Numbered from the stretch's first letter, positions 8,019 to 17,607 are shown. The stretch: 64,000 bases of DNA from Nocardia inohanensis NBRC 100128 (GCF_001612945.1 NZ_BDBK01000001.1:1054001-1118000), one strand, 5' to 3'. The notes: generated by a model not told the origin, from the sequence alone. Program-made: numbers and translations.

Positions 8019-9449
8019 CTAGTCGCTTGCGGTCTCGGGCTGGTTGAGGGTGGAGTTGCGGTAGCCGTAGGCGGCGTAGAGGGCGAGGCCGATCAGCAGC
8101 CAGATGATGAAGCGCAGCCAGGTGATCGCGTCGAGGTGGCTGATCAGCCAGATGGAGAAGGCGATGCCGATCAGTGGGACGACCGGGACCCAGGGGGTGC
8201 GGAAGGCGCGGTCGGCGTCAGGGCGGGTGCGGCGCAGGCGCATGACGCCGAGGGCTACCACGATGAAGGCCATGAGGATGCCGACGTTGGTGAGTTCGGC
8301 GGCTTCGCGGATGGGGAGGAAGCCGGCGATGAGGGCGGAGACGATGCCGACGGGCCAGATGACGCGGGTGGGGACCTTGCGGCGTTCGCTGCATTTGCCG
8401 AAGTAGGTGGGGAGCAGGCCGTCTCGGCTCATGGCGAAGCCGACGCGGGTGACGGCGAGCATGTTGGCGAAGGCGGAGGTGGTGACGCCGACGACCGCGC
8501 CGACCGCGATGACCAGGCCGAGGATGCCCATGCCGACGGTGTCGAAGGCGCTGGAGAACGGTGCGGCCACATCGATTTCGGTGAAGTTCACCATGCCGAC
8601 GATGACCAGGCAGACCAGCAGGTAGACGATCGAGGCGATGCCGAGGCTGATCAGGATGGCCTTGGGCAGCAGTTTCTTACCGTCCTTGGATTCCTCGGCG
8701 GCGGCGCTCATGGCGTCGTAGCCGTAGACGGCGAAGAAGGCCAGTGCCGCACCCGAGACCGCGCCGCCGACGCCGAACGGGAAGAACGGCGTGTAATTGC
8801 CCGCCTTGATGTGGAAGGCGCCGGCGATCACGACGATGGCGACGATCACCATCTTCACCGCGACGAGACCGGTTTGCACACGGGCGGATTCGCGGGTGCC
8901 GCGCGAGAGCAGGAACGCCAGCAGCAGGCATAACAGGACGGCGAACAGGTCGATCTTGCGACCGTCACCGGTGCCGGGCGCGCCCAGCGCCCAGGTCGGC
9001 AGGTCGAATCCGATGTAGTGGGTGATGTAGTTGAGGTAGCCGGAGACCGCGATCGCCACCACCGACACGATGGCGGTGTACTCGAGCAGCAGATCCCAGC
9101 CGATCATGAAGCCGATGATTTCGCCCAGTGCCACATACGAATACGTGTAGGCGGAACCGGCTTTGGGCACCATGCCCGCGAACTCGGCGTAACACAGTCC
9201 CGCCGCGCCGGAGGCGATGACGGCGATGGCGAACGAGATCAGCACGGCGGGTCCGGCCACCTCGTTGGCCACCACACCGGCGAGCGAGAACACGCCGGCC
9301 CCGACCAGGCCGCCCAGGCTCAGCGCGACCAATTGCCATAGGCCCATGCTCTTGGTGAAATCGCCGGTGTCGGAATCGGTTACGGGCATTCGCCGCAGGA
9401 CTCCGCGCAGGGTCATGGGTGGGCGTGGGCGGCGGGTGACGACAGACAT
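8019..9449 (-). CDS. APC-family amino acid permease (cationic amino acid transporter type)
   Basis: A hydrophobic protein of 476 aa with about 12-14 membrane helices. The first helix block GLVGAGVFSLAGVVANEVAGPAVLISF is the APC signature, and FVPKAGSAYTYSYVALGEIIGF-like sequence follows. The C-terminal helices match the eukaryote-like CAT subgroup. The ATG at 9449 has GAAAGG upstream; the longer frame to 9479 is not needed. It is the promoter-distal gene of the hydroxyproline cluster, separated from the epimerase by 60 bp, so it is a good candidate for hydroxyproline or proline import. That specificity is inferred from context. Confidence 0.9.
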   Translation of the reverse strand: MSVVTRRPRPPMTLRGVLRRMPVTDSDTGDFTKSMGLWQLVALSLGGLVGAGVFSLAGVVANEVAGPAVLISFAIAVIASGAAGLCYAEFAGMVPKAGSAYTYSYVALGEIIGFMIGWDLLLEYTAIVSVVAIAVSGYLNYITHYIGFDLPTWALGAPGTGDGRKIDLFAVLLCLLLAFLLSRGTRESARVQTGLVAVKMVIVAIVVIAGAFHIKAGNYTPFFPFGVGGAVSGAALAFFAVYGYDAMSAAAEESKDGKKLLPKAILISLGIASIVYLLVCLVIVGMVNFTEIDVAAPFSSAFDTVGMGILGLVIAVGAVVGVTTSAFANMLAVTRVGFAMSRDGLLPTYFGKCSERRKVPTRVIWPVGIVSALIAGFLPIREAAELTNVGILMAFIVVALGVMRLRRTRPDADRAFRTPWVPVVPLIGIAFSIWLISHLDAITWLRFIIWLLIGLALYAAYGYRNSTLNQPETASD

Positions 9450-9509
9450 TGTCGCGCCTTTCAGGTGGTGATATTTCAACTAGGGGTGGTGGATAGTGGG
9501 GGAGCGAGG

Positions 9510-10511
9510 TCAGAAGACGAAGCCCTCGGGGAACGGATCGGCCGGGTCGAGCAGGTAGCTCGCGGTGCCGGTCAGCCAGGCGCGGCCGGTGATCTCCGGT
9601 ATGACGGCGGGGTGTCCGGCGACCGTGACGGTGTCGACCGCGCGGGCATGGAAGGTGGTGCCGATGAACGAATCGTTGCGCAGCACTTGGTCATCGGATA
9701 GCAAGCCGCGTGCGTGCTGACGGGCCAGCAGCGCGGAGGTGCCGGTGCCGCAGGGGGAGCGGTCGAACCAGCCCGGGTGGATGGCCATGGCATTGCGGGT
9801 GTGGGTGGGTTCGGAGGCCGGATCCAGGAACAGCACATGCTTGCACCCGCTGATCCGCTCGTCCGCGAGATGTACGGGACGCCGGGATTCATTGATGGAC
9901 GCCATGATTCGCAGTCCGGCGTCCAGGATCTCGCCTTGGCGTGCGCGGTCGAAGGGCAGTCCGAGTTTGCCGAGATCGACGATGGCGTAGAAGTTTCCGC
10001 CGTAGGCCATGTCGTAGCGGACTGTTCCGATCCCGGGTACCTCGACGTCATTGTCGAGACTGTCGCAGTAGGCGGGCACATTCCGTAGCGCGACGGAATC
10101 AGCGTGCCCCGCAGTGACATTCACGCTGGCCACCACTCGACCGGCGGGGGTGTCCAACCGGATTTCGGTGACCGGTTCGGTGACCGGCACCATGCCCGCT
10201 TCCACCAGTGCGGTCGCCACGCCGATAGTCCCGTGCCCGCACATCGGCAGCAATCCGCTCACCTCGATGAACAGCACACCGTAATGCCCGTCGGCGGTGG
10301 TGGCGGGTTGCAGGATCGCCCCGCTCATGGCGGCGTGCCCGCGCGGTTCGTTGACCAGGAATTTCCGCAGGCCGTCGAGGTTCTCGCGGAAGTAGTCGCG
10401 TCGATCGGCCATGGTGGCGCCGGGGATGGTGCCGACTCCGCCGGTCACCACGCGAGTCGGCATGCCCTCGGTGTGGGTGTCGATGGCGGAGATGATTCTG
10501 CTGCTGTGCAT
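9510..10511 (-). CDS. 4-hydroxyproline 2-epimerase (proline racemase family)
   Basis: Predicted to convert trans-4-hydroxy-L-proline to cis-4-hydroxy-D-proline, the first step of the oxidative pathway. Both catalytic cysteines of racemases/epimerases are present: Cys91 in MCGHGTIG and Cys254 in SPCGTGTSA. This argues against the related trans-3-hydroxyproline dehydratases, which have Thr at the second site. The start is the ATG at 10511, which shares its first base with the TGA of the upstream oxidoreductase (TGATG). Length (333 aa) is usual. The surrounding dehydrogenase, deaminase and semialdehyde dehydrogenase genes make epimerase more likely than proline racemase. Confidence 0.92.
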   Translation of the reverse strand: MHSSRIISAIDTHTEGMPTRVVTGGVGTIPGATMADRRDYFRENLDGLRKFLVNEPRGHAAMSGAILQPATTADGHYGVLFIEVSGLLPMCGHGTIGVATALVEAGMVPVTEPVTEIRLDTPAGRVVASVNVTAGHADSVALRNVPAYCDSLDNDVEVPGIGTVRYDMAYGGNFYAIVDLGKLGLPFDRARQGEILDAGLRIMASINESRRPVHLADERISGCKHVLFLDPASEPTHTRNAMAIHPGWFDRSPCGTGTSALLARQHARGLLSDDQVLRNDSFIGTTFHARAVDTVTVAGHPAVIPEITGRAWLTGTASYLLDPADPFPEGFVF

Positions 10512-12028
10512 CAGGACGGTCCTTCGGTGTCGAGTTCGGCGAGTTCGCGCAGTCGGACGACGGCGGCCAGCGGGCGCGCGGCGGGGGTCGCGGCGGCCAG
10601 TCCGATGGGAGCGCAACCGGCGGTGTCGCATCGTCCGCCGGGCGCCTCGTCGGCCGTTTCCGAGGGCACCGCATCATGGGCCGCCCGCGGGTGTGTGGCA
10701 TCGTCGGTCGCGCCCGAGTGCGCCGCGCGCAGGTCGGCGACGGCCGCCCCGCACATACGGCCCTGGCAGGGGCCGAGTCCGGCGCGGGTGGCGAGCTTGG
10801 CGGCGCGATAGCTGGTGCCCGCCACGCCCGTCCAGGTCGTGGTCAATTCGGCCCGGGTGGTGTTCTCGCACCGGCAGATCACGGTGTCGGGCCGGGACCA
10901 GTCCGTCGCACCGGCGCCGATCGGGTGTGCGGCGGCGAGCCGGGCGACGAACTGCCCGGCGGTGTGATGCCGGGCGGTCAGGCCGCGTTCGTGGCTCGGG
11001 TCGCCGCCCGCCGCCGCGATTCCGGCGACCGTGCCTTCGACGGCGGCGACCTGTGCTCCGCCGATCCCGGTGAGTTCGCCTGCGGCCCAAACGGATTCGA
11101 CAGTGGTGCGTTGTCTTTGATCGACACTGACGAATCCGCTGTCGGTCAGCCGCGCACCGGCGGCGATGGCGAGCTCGAGCTGTGGCGTGAACCCGTGCGA
11201 TACGGCGACCGCGTCCACGGCCACGGTGGTGTGCGAGCCCGGGATCGGTGACCAGTGTTCGTCGAGCCGGGCCACGGTCGCTTCCTCCACCCGCCCGTCA
11301 CCGGCGACCGCGACCACCGCCGTCGAGGGACGCAGCGGAATCCGATGGCGCAGACCGGAACTCGCGTACTCGAGCAACTCCGCGGCTTTGCCCGCGCTGT
11401 GCCGCAACTCCCACGGCCGGGCAGCCCAGTGCCGCAGGATCCGCCGGGCCGGGTTGGCCTCGAGCACCGCCCGCACCTGTGCGCCGCCCAGCGCCAGCGA
11501 GTGGGCGACCGGCAACAGGAACGGCCCCGTCCCCGATACCAGCACAGATCGCCCTATCAGCAGGCGCTGCGTTTTCACCAAAGTCTGTGCGGCCCCGGCG
11601 GTGTAGACGCCGGGCAGATCCCAGCCGGGGAACGGGCACACCCGGTCATAGGCTCCGGTCGCGATGATCAGCGCATCGCCGCGAACCTCGCGATGGATGC
11701 GCCGCTCACCTTCCACCCCGATCAGCAATCGCACGGTGGGACAACCACCTTCGGGATGCCGCTCGAGGTGAAACACCGCCGCGCGGGAAAGATATTCGCA
11801 GCGCGGATGCTCGTGCAGCAGTCGCGCCCGGCGCTCGGCCGCCGCGTATCCGTGCCCGATGGCCAAGGGCCGCCGCACGCCGTAATCGGCCGGTATCCGG
11901 CGGTTGTATTGACCACCGAGCGCCTCGTTGGCATCGATCAGCGTCACCGTCGCGCCGTGTCGCAGTGCGGCTGCGGCCGCGGCCGTGCCCGCCGGTCCAC
12001 CGCCGATCACCACCACGTGCCGGTTCAT
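10511..12028 (-). CDS. D-hydroxyproline dehydrogenase, FAD/[2Fe-2S] alpha-type subunit
   Basis: An NAD(P)/FAD-dependent oxidoreductase of the HcnB / opine-oxidase A type (505 aa). It begins VVVIGGGPAGTAAAAAALRHGATVTLIDA and has a second Rossmann motif near VLVSGTGPFLLPVAHSLALGGAQV. The C-terminal domain has CRCEN followed ~35 residues later by GPCQGRMC, the four-cysteine BFD-like [2Fe-2S] arrangement. It passes electrons from the catalytic DAO-like subunit. The start is the ATG at 12028, overlapping the stop of the small [2Fe-2S] subunit. A ~70-residue Ala/Arg-rich tail after the cluster domain is longer than I would expect. Confidence 0.88.
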   Translation of the reverse strand: MNRHVVVIGGGPAGTAAAAAALRHGATVTLIDANEALGGQYNRRIPADYGVRRPLAIGHGYAAAERRARLLHEHPRCEYLSRAAVFHLERHPEGGCPTVRLLIGVEGERRIHREVRGDALIIATGAYDRVCPFPGWDLPGVYTAGAAQTLVKTQRLLIGRSVLVSGTGPFLLPVAHSLALGGAQVRAVLEANPARRILRHWAARPWELRHSAGKAAELLEYASSGLRHRIPLRPSTAVVAVAGDGRVEEATVARLDEHWSPIPGSHTTVAVDAVAVSHGFTPQLELAIAAGARLTDSGFVSVDQRQRTTVESVWAAGELTGIGGAQVAAVEGTVAGIAAAGGDPSHERGLTARHHTAGQFVARLAAAHPIGAGATDWSRPDTVICRCENTTRAELTTTWTGVAGTSYRAAKLATRAGLGPCQGRMCGAAVADLRAAHSGATDDATHPRAAHDAVPSETADEAPGGRCDTAGCAPIGLAAATPAARPLAAVVRLRELAELDTEGPS

Positions 12029-12339
12029 CGCTCGCTCCGTGCGGCGCGGCTCTGGCTGGTGACGGTGTCGCCGTCGCGGGCGGGACGACGGCACAGCCGC
12101 ACATCCGGTACCCCGTTTACTGTCGCGACGCAGTCGAAACACATTCCGATACCGCAGAACACGCCGCGCCGGCCGCCGTCGCGGGCGGTCCGCCAGTGGT
12201 CGCGGCCCGCGGCGAGCAGCACCGTGGCGAGGGTTTGGCCGTGCACGCCCGGCACGGATACGCCGTCGGCGATGACGGTCAGCGGCCGGTCCGCGCGGCC
12301 GATCCGGTCGCGGTCCGCGGGAATCAGGTGTGGGCTCAT
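12025..12339 (-). CDS. D-hydroxyproline dehydrogenase, small [2Fe-2S] gamma-type subunit
   Basis: A 104-residue HcnA-like ferredoxin-fold protein. The cluster motif CGIGMCFDC (Cys62, Cys67, Cys70) with a fourth Cys at 83 (VRLCRRP) matches plant-type [2Fe-2S] Fer2_4 domains found in multi-subunit amino-acid dehydrogenases. It overlaps both neighbours by 4 bp (ATGA junctions), showing tight translational coupling with the other two subunits. Confidence 0.88.
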   Translation of the reverse strand: MSPHLIPADRDRIGRADRPLTVIADGVSVPGVHGQTLATVLLAAGRDHWRTARDGGRRGVFCGIGMCFDCVATVNGVPDVRLCRRPARDGDTVTSQSRAARSER

Positions 12340-13556
12340 AGGGATACGTACTCCGTGCTCGAGGTGATGACCGCCGGACGGTCGACGGTGAAAGCCGCCG
12401 CGCTCATCGGCGCGCGGGCGCCGGTGAGGGCGGCCGCGACCAGCTGTGCCGTGCCGACCGACAGTCCGATCCCAGCGCCTTCGTGTCCGGTCGCATGCCA
12501 CAGTCCGGGCAGGCGTGGATCCGGTCCGATGACCGGCAGATGGTCCTCGACATAGGGGCGGAAGCCGCCGTAGGCGCGCATGATCGCGACATCGGCGAGG
12601 ATCGGGAACAGTCGCAGTGCCTTGCGTGCGATGGCGGCGAGGCTGTCGGGCCGGATGCGGTCGTCGAATCCGATTTGGCGGCGGGAGGATCCGAGCAACA
12701 GCGGCCCGCCGCGCGTGGATTCGACCACGGCCGAGGATTGCAGGGCGGCATCCGAACTGCCGACCGCGCCGACATAATCCGCGTCGTAGACCTTGTGGAA
12801 GACGGTCGGCGGCAGGGGAGCGGTGATCAGGACGTCGCCGCGGCGCGGTTTGACCGCGATGGGTGCGTCCAGCAGCACCGACACCGGGCCCGACCACGGG
12901 CCCGCGGCATTGATCACGACATCGGCGAAGCGGTCGCCGCGGGTGGTGCGCACCCCCAGTATCCGGCCGCCGCTGACGATCGAATCGGTGACCGCGCAAC
13001 GGGTTTCGATGATCGCGCCGGCCGCGGTGGCGGCCGCGAGCAGCGCGGTGGCCGCACCGACCGGCTGGACCTGTGCGTCTTCGGGATAGTGGACGGCGGC
13101 GGTCGTTTCTCTGGTGAGTGCCGGTTCGGCCGCCGCGAGCTGCGTGGCGTCCAAGGCGGTGCAGTCCACCCCGGCCGTGCGCTGACCGTCGGCGAAAGCA
13201 GCCAGGGCGGTCGCGCCGGATGCGGTGGTGGCGACGACGATGCCGCCCTTGGGTTCCCATTCGACCGCCGCGACCACGCGCGGCAGCCGTTCACCGATGC
13301 GCGCGAGCGTCTCGGGCCACAATCGCCGGGACAGCCGCGCCAGTTCCAGCTCCGGACCCGGCCCTTTGTCCGAGACCAGCACATTGCCCTCGCCGTGCGC
13401 GGTGGTGCCCGAGGCAACCGCGCCCGCCTCGCAGACCCGTACCGACAGACCCGCCAGGGTGAGCCGGTCCGCGAGCGCGCAGCCGATCATGCCGGCGCCG
13501 ATGATCAGCACATCGGTCCCCCTCACGGACGATGTGCCGGACTCGTCGAATCTCAT
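12336..13556 (-). CDS. D-hydroxyproline dehydrogenase, catalytic FAD (DAO-like) beta-type subunit
   Basis: A 406-residue D-amino-acid-oxidase-fold flavoprotein. The FAD-binding start is VLIIGAGMIGCALADRLTLAGLSVRVCEAG and the C-terminal FAD loop is GLWHATGHEGAGIGLSVGTAQLV. With the HcnA-like and HcnB-like partners downstream it forms the heteromeric dehydrogenase that oxidises cis-4-hydroxy-D-proline to 1-pyrroline-4-hydroxy-2-carboxylate. I use the ATG at 13556, which overlaps the aldehyde dehydrogenase stop. The same frame stays open to 14198 antisense to nothing meaningful, so the longer version is rejected. Confidence 0.9.
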   Translation of the reverse strand: MRFDESGTSSVRGTDVLIIGAGMIGCALADRLTLAGLSVRVCEAGAVASGTTAHGEGNVLVSDKGPGPELELARLSRRLWPETLARIGERLPRVVAAVEWEPKGGIVVATTASGATALAAFADGQRTAGVDCTALDATQLAAAEPALTRETTAAVHYPEDAQVQPVGAATALLAAATAAGAIIETRCAVTDSIVSGGRILGVRTTRGDRFADVVINAAGPWSGPVSVLLDAPIAVKPRRGDVLITAPLPPTVFHKVYDADYVGAVGSSDAALQSSAVVESTRGGPLLLGSSRRQIGFDDRIRPDSLAAIARKALRLFPILADVAIMRAYGGFRPYVEDHLPVIGPDPRLPGLWHATGHEGAGIGLSVGTAQLVAAALTGARAPMSAAAFTVDRPAVITSSTEYVSL

Positions 13557-15016
13557 TGCGCGCGTGCCCCGTTCACCGATCGCGGGATGGAAAGGGGGTT
13601 GTCGTCGCGCAGTTCGGGCGGCAGCAGCGCCGCGGGCACCGACTGGTACACCACGGGCCGCAGGAAGCGGGCGATCGAGGCGGTCCCGACCGAGGTCGCG
13701 GTGGGTGCGGTGGTCGCCGGGTAGGGGCCGCCGTGCTGCTGGGCGTAGGTCACCGACAGCCCGGTGGGCCAGCTGTTCCACAGCACCCGGCCTGCCACGT
13801 CCACGCCCCGGGTGAGCAGCGTGCGGGCGATGTCGTCGGTGTCGTCGCCGAAGACCGAGACCGTCAGCTGCCCGCTCACCGCGCGGGCGAGCGCGAAAAG
13901 TTCGTCGGCATCGCGATAGGTCACCACCAGTGCCGCCGGGCCGAACATCTCCTGGGTCAAGGCTTCCGGGTCGGCGAGCACGTCCTGGGCGCGGGTGGTC
14001 AGCAGCAGGGTGCGCCCGGAAGCGCCGCCGCTGAGGATCCGTACCGCCGGGTGCGCCCGGAGTTGCTCGACGGCGCCGATGAATCCGGCTTCGATCGCGT
14101 CGTTGAGCAACTGCCCCGTCGGTTCCGGGGTGGTCCTGGCCAGTTCCTCGAGCAGCGGAGATGGGTCGGGGAGGGCGATCAAACCCGGTTTGGTGCACAG
14201 TTGTCCCGCGCTGGCCGACAACGTGGTCAACAATCCGGCGGCGATCTCGTCGGGACGTGACTGCGCTGCCGCGGCGGTGACGAAAACCGGGTTGACCGAA
14301 CCCAATTCACCGTAGAAGGGAATGGGCTTCGGTCGCGCGTTGGCGATATCGAACAGCGCTCGCCCGCCTCTGGTGGAGCCGGTGAACGCCGCCGCGGTGA
14401 CGGCCGGATGGGTCAGCACCCGCACGCCCGCATCGACTCCGAAGACGAGGCCGAAAGTGCCACGCGGAGCCCGGTTTTCGTCGAGGACCTCGGTGATGAT
14501 CGCGCCGGCCGCCCGCGACAGCGCCGGATGCCCCGGGCTGGCCTTGACGATGACGGGGCAACCGGCGGCCAATGCGGCGGCGGTGTCGCCGCCGGGAACG
14601 GAGAAGGCGAAGGGGAAGTTGCTCGCCGCGAAATTGACGACCGGGCCGAGCGGAATGTTCATCCGGCGCAGGTCCGGGCGGGGCGCACCCATCGGCCAGT
14701 GGTCGTCGGCGGTGTCGATCCGTACATCCAGATACCTGCCGTCACGCACCGTCTCGGCGAACAGGCGCAGTTGAAAGGTGGTGCGCCGCAGTTCACCGGT
14801 GAGCCGCGCCTCGGGCAGCCGGGTTTCGTGCCGGGCCAGGGCGAGCAGCTCCGTGGCCCGGCCGTCGAGCCGATCGGCGATGCCCTCGAGCACCCGGGCG
14901 CGCCCGGCCGCCCCGAATTCCGCCCAGGCTGGTGCGGCGGTGGCCGCCGCCGCGACCATGGCATCGACCGCTTCGGCCGTGGTGTCGGCGATCGGCTCGG
15001 CTGTCGTTTCGATCAT
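13553..15016 (-). CDS. 2,5-dioxovalerate (alpha-ketoglutarate semialdehyde) dehydrogenase
   Basis: NAD(P)-dependent aldehyde dehydrogenase (487 aa) predicted to oxidise alpha-ketoglutarate semialdehyde to 2-oxoglutarate, the last step of hydroxyproline breakdown. It contains GPVVNFAASNFPFAFSVPGGDTAAALAAGCPVIVKASP, GSTRGGRALF, and the nucleophile Cys in GQLCTKPGL. The C-terminal NSWPTGLSVTYAQQHGGPYPATT block is typical of this subgroup. The ATG at 15016 has GAGGGA at good spacing; the ATG at 15031 has a Shine-Dalgarno-like site directly abutting it. It overlaps the beta subunit start by 4 bp. Confidence 0.9.
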   Translation of the reverse strand: MIETTAEPIADTTAEAVDAMVAAAATAAPAWAEFGAAGRARVLEGIADRLDGRATELLALARHETRLPEARLTGELRRTTFQLRLFAETVRDGRYLDVRIDTADDHWPMGAPRPDLRRMNIPLGPVVNFAASNFPFAFSVPGGDTAAALAAGCPVIVKASPGHPALSRAAGAIITEVLDENRAPRGTFGLVFGVDAGVRVLTHPAVTAAAFTGSTRGGRALFDIANARPKPIPFYGELGSVNPVFVTAAAAQSRPDEIAAGLLTTLSASAGQLCTKPGLIALPDPSPLLEELARTTPEPTGQLLNDAIEAGFIGAVEQLRAHPAVRILSGGASGRTLLLTTRAQDVLADPEALTQEMFGPAALVVTYRDADELFALARAVSGQLTVSVFGDDTDDIARTLLTRGVDVAGRVLWNSWPTGLSVTYAQQHGGPYPATTAPTATSVGTASIARFLRPVVYQSVPAALLPPELRDDNPLSIPRSVNGARAQ

Positions 15017-15065
15017 CGAGTGGTCCCTCATCTTCCGTATTCGCCCTTGCCGGTGTGGCTTTCGG

Positions 15066-15977
15066 CTACCGGTAACCCTTGGCCAGCACCGCTTCGGTAT
15101 CGGCGGTGATCTTGGCGACCAGTTCGGGTGCGAGCGGAATCCGCGGCGGCCGGCAGGCGCCGCCGGGCCGCCCGGCCAGATCCATCGACAATTTGATGGC
15201 GTGTACGAATTCGGTCTTGGAATCCCAGCGCAGCAGCGGATGTAGTTCCCGGTACAGCGGTAGCGCCTTGTCCAGGTCCCGGTTCACCGCCGCGTTGTAC
15301 AGCTCCACGGTCACCTGCGGAATGGCATTGGGGTAGCCCGCGACCCATCCGACCGCGCCAGCGATGCCGAGTTCGAGCACCACGTCGTCGGAGCCGATCA
15401 GCACATCGAGTTCCGGTGCGAGTTCTTTGATCTCGTAGAAGCGCCGGACGTCGCCGGTGAACTCCTTGACCCCGACGATCAGCCCTTCGCTGTGCAGCTC
15501 GGCCAGCAGGTCCGGGGTCAGGTCGATGCGGGTGTCGATCGGATTGTTGTAGGCCACGATGGGCAGGCCGACCGCGGCCACCGTCCGATAGTGATCCAGC
15601 ACGACCTCGCGATTGCCGCGATAGATGTTGGGCGGCAACAGCATCACGCACTGCGCACCGGCCTCGGCGGCCTGTTCCGCCCATCTGCGGGCTTGCAGCG
15701 CACCGTAGGCCGCGATGCCGGGCATGACCGTGAAGCCCTCCGGCGCGGCCTCGATGGCGGTGGTCACCACGCGGGCGCGTTCGGCGTCGTCGAGGGTTTG
15801 GTATTCGCCGAGCGAGCCGTTCGGGCTCACGCCGTGGCAGCCGTTGTCCGCCAGCCAGCGCACGTGCTCGGCGTAGGCCTCGTGGTCGACCGAGAGATCC
15901 TCGGTGAACGGCAGGGTGGTCGCGACGATCACCCCGTGCCAGGGCTTGTTCGCCGGGGACGCGGTGGTTTCGGACAT
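15066..15977 (-). CDS. 1-pyrroline-4-hydroxy-2-carboxylate deaminase (DapA/DHDPS family)
   Basis: A Schiff-base aldolase-fold enzyme of 303 aa. The active-site Lys171 is in IVGVKEFTGD and Tyr143 in IVAYNNP. The substrate-loop sequence is SPNGSLGEYQ rather than the GTTGE of true dihydrodipicolinate synthases. Context (epimerase, three-part dehydrogenase, semialdehyde dehydrogenase) identifies it as the deaminase that makes alpha-ketoglutarate semialdehyde and ammonia. The ATG at 15977 is preferred. It is the first gene of the minus-strand operon and faces the MFS transporter across an inverted-repeat operator region. Confidence 0.88.
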   Translation of the reverse strand: MSETTASPANKPWHGVIVATTLPFTEDLSVDHEAYAEHVRWLADNGCHGVSPNGSLGEYQTLDDAERARVVTTAIEAAPEGFTVMPGIAAYGALQARRWAEQAAEAGAQCVMLLPPNIYRGNREVVLDHYRTVAAVGLPIVAYNNPIDTRIDLTPDLLAELHSEGLIVGVKEFTGDVRRFYEIKELAPELDVLIGSDDVVLELGIAGAVGWVAGYPNAIPQVTVELYNAAVNRDLDKALPLYRELHPLLRWDSKTEFVHAIKLSMDLAGRPGGACRPPRIPLAPELVAKITADTEAVLAKGYR

Positions 15978-16032
15978 GTGAGCCTCCATCAGGTCGAGAG
16001 TCAGGGGAGAGCGCCCCAGCCGCCTGTCACCA

Positions 16033-16135
16033 TGTGACGTGTGACATTGCACTGACGGTAAGGGATGGAGTCATGCCCGGTCAACCGCTTGCGTGATCGG
16101 GGTCACCATCCTATGGTGCAATGTCACACGACACA
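16033..16135. promoter_or_regulatory. Divergent promoter with paired operator half-sites (hydroxyproline locus)
   Basis: The sequence TGTGACGTGTGACATTGCAC (16033-16052) recurs in inverted orientation at 16116-16135 with 19 of 20 bases matching, 63 bp apart. The pair flanks the space between the deaminase operon (minus) and the MFS gene (plus). The core GTGACATTGCA reappears as GTGACATGGCA in the palindrome before the gntR gene, so the GntR protein at 17608 is the likely ligand. A short GTCAC-N3-GTGAC palindrome (16026-16038) overlaps the left copy. Confidence 0.8.
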
Positions 16136-16149
16136 GATGAAGGTGGAGC

Positions 16150-17511
16150 ATGACCGCGATCGACGAACCCGCGACGACACAGCAAACCGATTCCCGGGCG
16201 AGTGCCCCGGCGGCCGGACTACGCCGGATCGTGGCCGCGGCCATGGCGGGCGCGGTCGCCGAATGGTACGAGTTCTTCCTCTACGGCACGGCCTCCGCGC
16301 TCGTCTTCGGGCAGGTCTTCTTCCGCTCCAGCGGCAATGCCATCGACGGCATCATCGCCGCCTTCGCGCTCTACGCGGTCGGCTTCCTGGCCCGGCCCTT
16401 CGGCGGAATCCTGTTCGGGCACTTCGGCGATCGCGTCGGACGCAAAGCGCTGCTGCAACTGAGCCTGGTGGCGGTCGGGATCACCACCTTCCTAATGGGC
16501 TGCCTGCCGACGTTCGCGGTGATCGGCTATTGGGCGCCCGCGCTGCTGGTCACGCTGCGCCTGATCCAAGGCTTCGCGTTCGGCGGCGAATGGGGCGGGG
16601 CGGTGCTGCTGGTCAGCGAGCACAGTCCCGATCACCGGCGCGGGTTCTGGGCCAGTTGGCCGCAGGCCGGCGTCCCGCTGGGCAATGTGCTGGCGACCGT
16701 CGTGATGCTGGTGCTTTCGGCGAATCTGTCGGAGGCGCAGTTCCTCTCGTGGGGCTGGCGCATCGGCTTCTGGCTCTCGGCTGTCGTTGTGCTGATCGGC
16801 TACTGGGTGCGCTCGAGCGTGGATGACGCGCCGATCTTCCGCGAGGCGCAACAGCGATCCGAGACCGACCGGCGGCATGCGCTCGGCATTGTCGAAGTGC
16901 TGCGCTATCACTGGCGGCAGGTGCTGATCGGGATCGGCGCGCGCTTCGCCGAGAACATCCTCTACTACCTGGTGGTGACCTTCTCGATCACCTACCTCAA
17001 GCTGGCCGTGCACGTGGACACCGCGCCGATCCTGGCGCTCATGCTGGTCGCGCACCTGCTGCACTTCTTCATGATTCCCGCGGCGGGTCTGCTGTCGGAC
17101 CTGATCGGACGGCGGCCGGTCTATCTCACCGGGGCCGTGCTCACCGCCGGATGGGGTTTCGTGGCCTTCCCGATGATGGATACCGGGAACTACGCGCTCA
17201 TCATCGTCGCCATCACCCTCGGCCTGGCGATCGAATCCTGCACCTACGCACCGTATTCCGCGCTCATGACCGAGATGTTTCCGACTCGGGTGCGTTATAC
17301 GGCACTGTCGTTCTGCTACCAGGTCGCACCGATTCTGGCCGGCTCGCTGGCCCCGCTGATCGCGGTCAGCCTGTTCGACCATTTCCACAGCTCGGTGCCC
17401 ATCTCGCTGTATCTGGTTGTGGCGGCGACGATCTCGGTGATCGCGGTCGGCCTGGCCAAGGAAACCGCAGGCAAGTCGCTGCGGGCCGTCGATGCCGAGG
17501 CCACGCCGTGA
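16150..17511 (+). CDS. MFS transporter, metabolite:H+ symporter (MHS/ProP-like) family
   Basis: A 453-residue protein with 12 predicted helices. [16 protein letters not shown] is the cytoplasmic loop 2-3 motif, and [22 protein letters not shown] is typical of MHS symporters, which include the proline/betaine carrier ProP. ATG 16150 has GGTGGAG upstream. It is divergent from the hydroxyproline operon and shares its operator region, so uptake of hydroxyproline, or a peptide or betaine carrying it, is likely. Together with the APC permease this gives the locus two candidate importers. Confidence 0.9.
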   Translation: MTAIDEPATTQQTDSRASAPAAGLRRIVAAAMAGAVAEWYEFFLYGTASALVFGQVFFRSSGNAIDGIIAAFALYAVGFLARPFGGILFGHFGDRVGRKALLQLSLVAVGITTFLMGCLPTFAVIGYWAPALLVTLRLIQGFAFGGEWGGAVLLVSEHSPDHRRGFWASWPQAGVPLGNVLATVVMLVLSANLSEAQFLSWGWRIGFWLSAVVVLIGYWVRSSVDDAPIFREAQQRSETDRRHALGIVEVLRYHWRQVLIGIGARFAENILYYLVVTFSITYLKLAVHVDTAPILALMLVAHLLHFFMIPAAGLLSDLIGRRPVYLTGAVLTAGWGFVAFPMMDTGNYALIIVAITLGLAIESCTYAPYSALMTEMFPTRVRYTALSFCYQVAPILAGSLAPLIAVSLFDHFHSSVPISLYLVVAATISVIAVGLAKETAGKSLRAVDAEATP

Positions 17512-17534
17512 GGCTCCGCTCCCGGGCGGCCAGG

Positions 17535-17555
17535 TATGCCACGTGACATGGCATA
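17535..17555. promoter_or_regulatory. Palindromic operator upstream of gntR
   Basis: TATGCCA - 7 nt - TGGCATA is a perfect inverted repeat. The centre and right arm read GTGACATGGCA, matching the core of the two sites at the divergent promoter. It lies 52 bp before the GntR start, which suggests autoregulation. Confidence 0.75.
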
Positions 17556-17607
17556 GAATGTCGGAAAGTCATGGAGTTCATCGATCGCGGGCAGGGGAGC
17601 CGACCAC

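Noticed and set aside
9510..10511. Considered trans-3-hydroxyproline dehydratase for the racemase-family gene
   Set aside because: Both catalytic cysteines are present; dehydratases carry Thr at the second site. The neighbouring enzymes also fit the 4-hydroxyproline epimerase route.
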